DNA of 15,250 nucleotides from an uncultured Collinsella sp. Lineage in GTDB: Bacteria > Actinomycetota > Coriobacteriia > Coriobacteriales > Coriobacteriaceae. The DNA lies in assembly GCA_900554465.1 (NCBI GenBank), contig USHF01000015.1:1-15250 (forward strand), given 5' to 3'. The notes under the pieces are model-generated. The model ran no database searches. It saw only the letters and a list, made by a program, of their open reading frames with translations, and was not told the DNA's origin. This document shows positions 13,738 to 15,250 of the stretch, one piece after another; the first letter of the stretch is position 1; each line of letters begins with the position of its first letter. Made by a program: the position numbers and the translations under genes.

Positions 13738-14535
13738 ATGAAAACAAATAGATACGGAATTAGCGGCAGCACATTAAAGATAATAGCAGCCATTTCGATG
13801 GTTCTCGATCATGTAAGCAGGATCGTCCTGACCAATGGAATCATGACTCACGCATCGTACAGTCAGATATCAGACGAACAGTGGGCGATTCTAAGCGAGG
13901 CTTCGGATGTGCTTCATGTTCTTGGCAGAATTGCATTTCCCTTATTTTGCTTTTTGATGGTTGAGGGATTTTTGCATACTCATGACTTAAAGAAGTACCT
14001 GCGAAATATGCTTGTCTTCGCAATCATTGCGGAGCCCATATACGATTTCGTCCAAACCGGGCAACTATTTGACCTTCGGCAACAAAATGTTATGTGTGAG
14101 CTCCTGCTTTCCTTGGTCTTTTTGATTGTTCTGGAAAAGATACAAAGTCTTTCAAAACGGAAAAGATACATCGCAGAAACTGCTCTGATTGTTTTGACAG
14201 CACTGGCAGCTGAATACACTAAACTAGATGGCGGTGTGTATGGCATTATGCTTGTGGCTGCATTCTATTTATTCCACGACAGCAAGGCCAAGATGTTCTT
14301 TGCTGCAGTATGTGCAGTGCTCCTTTCGTCATGCCATATAGTTGGCGGCGGATTTGAGTTTGCTACAGCTAGTGTATTTAATCCTGATGTTGCTGCCGCG
14401 GTCGTTTCGTTGCTGCTTATCAATCTTTATAATGGTAAGCGAGGGCTGAAGCTCAAATATTTCTTCTACATTTTCTATCCGGCACATCTTGCTCTGCTTT
14501 ATGGTGTCTCACTTATTGTTTTGAACTGTCTTTAA
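13738..14535 (+). CDS. TraX family membrane protein
   Basis: A 265-aa multi-pass membrane protein matching the TraX family: it opens GISGSTLKIIAAISMVLDH, followed by LGRIAFPLFCFLMVEGF, the YxxRNM-like KKYLRNMLVFAIIAEPIYDF, and ends KYFFYIFYPAHLALLY. In the F plasmid TraX acetylates the N-terminus of pilin; in Gram-positive and gut bacteria TraX homologues are often stand-alone with unknown substrate. TAAGGA (13725-13730) lies seven bases before the ATG. The gene is clearly more AT-rich than the other genes here and uses codons such as ATA, AAA and AGA, pointing to horizontal origin. It starts 18 bp after the copy of the tRNA 3' end, which fits arrival by integration at tRNA-Lys. No conjugation genes are in the window. 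Confidence 0.88.
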   Translation: MKTNRYGISGSTLKIIAAISMVLDHVSRIVLTNGIMTHASYSQISDEQWAILSEASDVLHVLGRIAFPLFCFLMVEGFLHTHDLKKYLRNMLVFAIIAEPIYDFVQTGQLFDLRQQNVMCELLLSLVFLIVLEKIQSLSKRKRYIAETALIVLTALAAEYTKLDGGVYGIMLVAAFYLFHDSKAKMFFAAVCAVLLSSCHIVGGGFEFATASVFNPDVAAAVVSLLLINLYNGKRGLKLKYFFYIFYPAHLALLYGVSLIVLNCL

Positions 14536-14837
14536 AAACTCTCAAACAAGTCTCTGAAAACGGAAACAAATTGACCCTAAGACTGCTTGTGAATGTCCGG
14601 AAGACCTGAGAGATGCGAGGATAGGCAACGAGGGCTGCAGAGAGATGCTTCTCAGTTCTCTGGCGGATCGCACGTATCTGTATGAGGATCACTTCCACAC
14701 ACTCATTAATAACAGTGATAAACACGGCAGATCCTCAAAACATGAGGCTGTGGAGGTCGAACGATGCTTCGAAAGCATGAATGGCAGCGAGAAAATGAGT
14801 TCGGAAGCGCCCTCTGGATGATCCAGCATAGAATAGA

Positions 14838-14867
14838 AAGCGATCGGCTCCGGCTGGTCGCTTTTTT
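14838..14867 (+). terminator. Second copy of the tRNA-type terminator
   Basis: AAGCGATCGGC (14838-14848) pairs with GCTGGTCGCTT (14853-14863) across 11 bp with two wobble pairs, then six T to 14867. The sequence around it repeats that after tRNA-Lys: CATAGAAT before the stem and CGCTTTTTTGTTGCCG across the T run (14859-14874, identical to 13576-13591). No tRNA or gene lies directly upstream for it to serve. Confidence 0.75.
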
Positions 14868-14879
14868 GTTGCCGGTGCA

Positions 14880-14893
14880 CGGGTTCGAACCCG
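14880..14893. repeat. Second CGGGTTCGAACCCG palindrome
   Basis: A 14-nt perfect palindrome identical to 13597-13610 and at nearly the same distance from the terminator in both places. It looks like a tRNA T arm folded on itself. It is part of a ~65-bp duplicated module (about 13543-13612 and 14826-14895). Confidence 0.75.
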
Positions 14894-15199
14894 AACTTCT
14901 CTATATATAAGAACGCTTGGCGAACAAAACCTGCCTTTTACCGACGGGAAACAAATGGCTGATGCTTTTGGCGTAAAGTGGCGCTCCAGAGATGACCGAT
15001 GCCTTAACACCTATAAACCAGCTGGTCATCGCCAATATCAGAAGCCAATGCTTCAGTTTTAACCTCAGTGATGCGACTGAGGGACCTATTCATTTGTGAA
15101 CAAAATATGGAGTGCGCGATTCCCGCCCCCGGCGCCCCTCCGGTCTGGCAATATATCTCCTTGCCGCGCGGCCCGGTCGGACCGGATCAGCCGCCAGGC

Positions 15200-15250
15200 G
15201 TGCACCTTGAGAACCGGATACTGCGAGGATGGACACATTCAGTGTCGCAT
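15200..15250 (+). other. Possible rRNA operon leader or spacer at the contig end
   Basis: CACCTTGAGAACCGGATACTG-like sequence near 15199-15221 resembles the conserved CTTGAAAACTG-type motif found just before 16S genes or in 16S-23S spacers of Gram-positive bacteria. Contigs often break at rRNA operons because they are repeated. No rRNA sequence itself is in the window. Confidence 0.3.

Larger units (their letters stand above)
14536..15250. other. Gene-poor right end of the contig
   Basis: About 715 bases with no convincing gene on either strand. Small open frames exist (for example 14645-14821, 58 codons, and 14955-15062, 35 codons), but neither has a ribosome site or a family I recognise; they may be decayed gene pieces. 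Structures seen: TGAGGATC/GATCCTCA (14683-14690 with 14730-14737), ATGCTT/AAGCAT (14764-14778), a terminator plus palindrome (14838-14893), CCTCAGT/ACTGAGG (15063-15082) and CCGGT/ACCGG (15173-15185). GC rises sharply again from about 15110. Confidence 0.6.

Noticed and set aside
13475..13793. Minus-strand frames across tRNA-Lys and the hairpin cluster
   Set aside because: They translate tRNA and palindromic repeat DNA; the VRTRAATKKRP-type peptides are common spurious calls at tRNA terminators.
14645..14821. 58-codon plus-strand frame in the right end
   Set aside because: No ribosome site, no recognised family and no conserved context. It could be a gene relic, but the sequence alone does not support it.
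14955..15062. 35-codon plus-strand frame in the right end
   Set aside because: Too short, lacks a ribosome site, and overlaps inverted repeats; kept only as a note in the region entry.

Overview
The window looks like an assembly contig from a high-GC, Gram-positive-type anaerobe, most likely a Coriobacteriia gut bacterium close to Collinsella. This is an inference. It rests on the GC-rich third positions, the AGGAG-type ribosome sites, the 2-hydroxyacyl-CoA dehydratase activator, the general gene content and a CCA-encoding tRNA; no 16S sequence is present to confirm it. The first 48 bases are not genomic: they are Illumina P7/i7/Nextera adapter, so the first gene is artificially joined to adapter.

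Layout. 50-1408 is the C-terminal part of a large 2-hydroxyacyl-CoA dehydratase activator protein, ending at a strong terminator. 1518-2217 is a compact IS200-type element: one Y1/HUH transposase (tnpA), a hairpin at each end, an RBS-sequestering stem, and a structured 3' tail with no tnpB. purB (2336-3682) follows, with its own terminator. 3824-6456 is a two-gene signalling unit: a membrane-anchored solute-binding protein coupled by ATGA overlap to a membrane diguanylate cyclase. 6570-8044 pairs a small TSCPD-domain protein with a Tat-exported lipoprotein of unknown function (TAATG overlap). 8198-10497 is an OmpR-type response regulator and a HAMP histidine kinase. 10607-12070 is purC followed directly by a small basic membrane protein, then a terminator. 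12160-13440 is an M29 aminopeptidase.

The right end changes character. A tRNA-Lys(UUU) with a clear promoter and terminator (13431-13584) is followed by a hairpin-rich segment and an exact 19-bp copy of the tRNA 3' end (13701-13719). Directly after it is a more AT-rich TraX-family membrane protein gene (13738-14535). The last ~700 bp hold no convincing gene but carry a second, diverged copy of the tRNA terminator plus T-loop-like palindrome (14830-14893). The final ~50 bases may be the leader of an rRNA operon, which would explain why the contig stops there.

Most of the window is ordinary chromosome: purine synthesis, signalling and peptide turnover. The parts most worth a second look are the solute-binding-protein/diguanylate-cyclase pair, the IS200-type element with its RNA structures, and the tRNA-Lys/att-like/TraX junction with its repeated terminator-palindrome module. 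I found no CRISPR array and no clearly new defence system.
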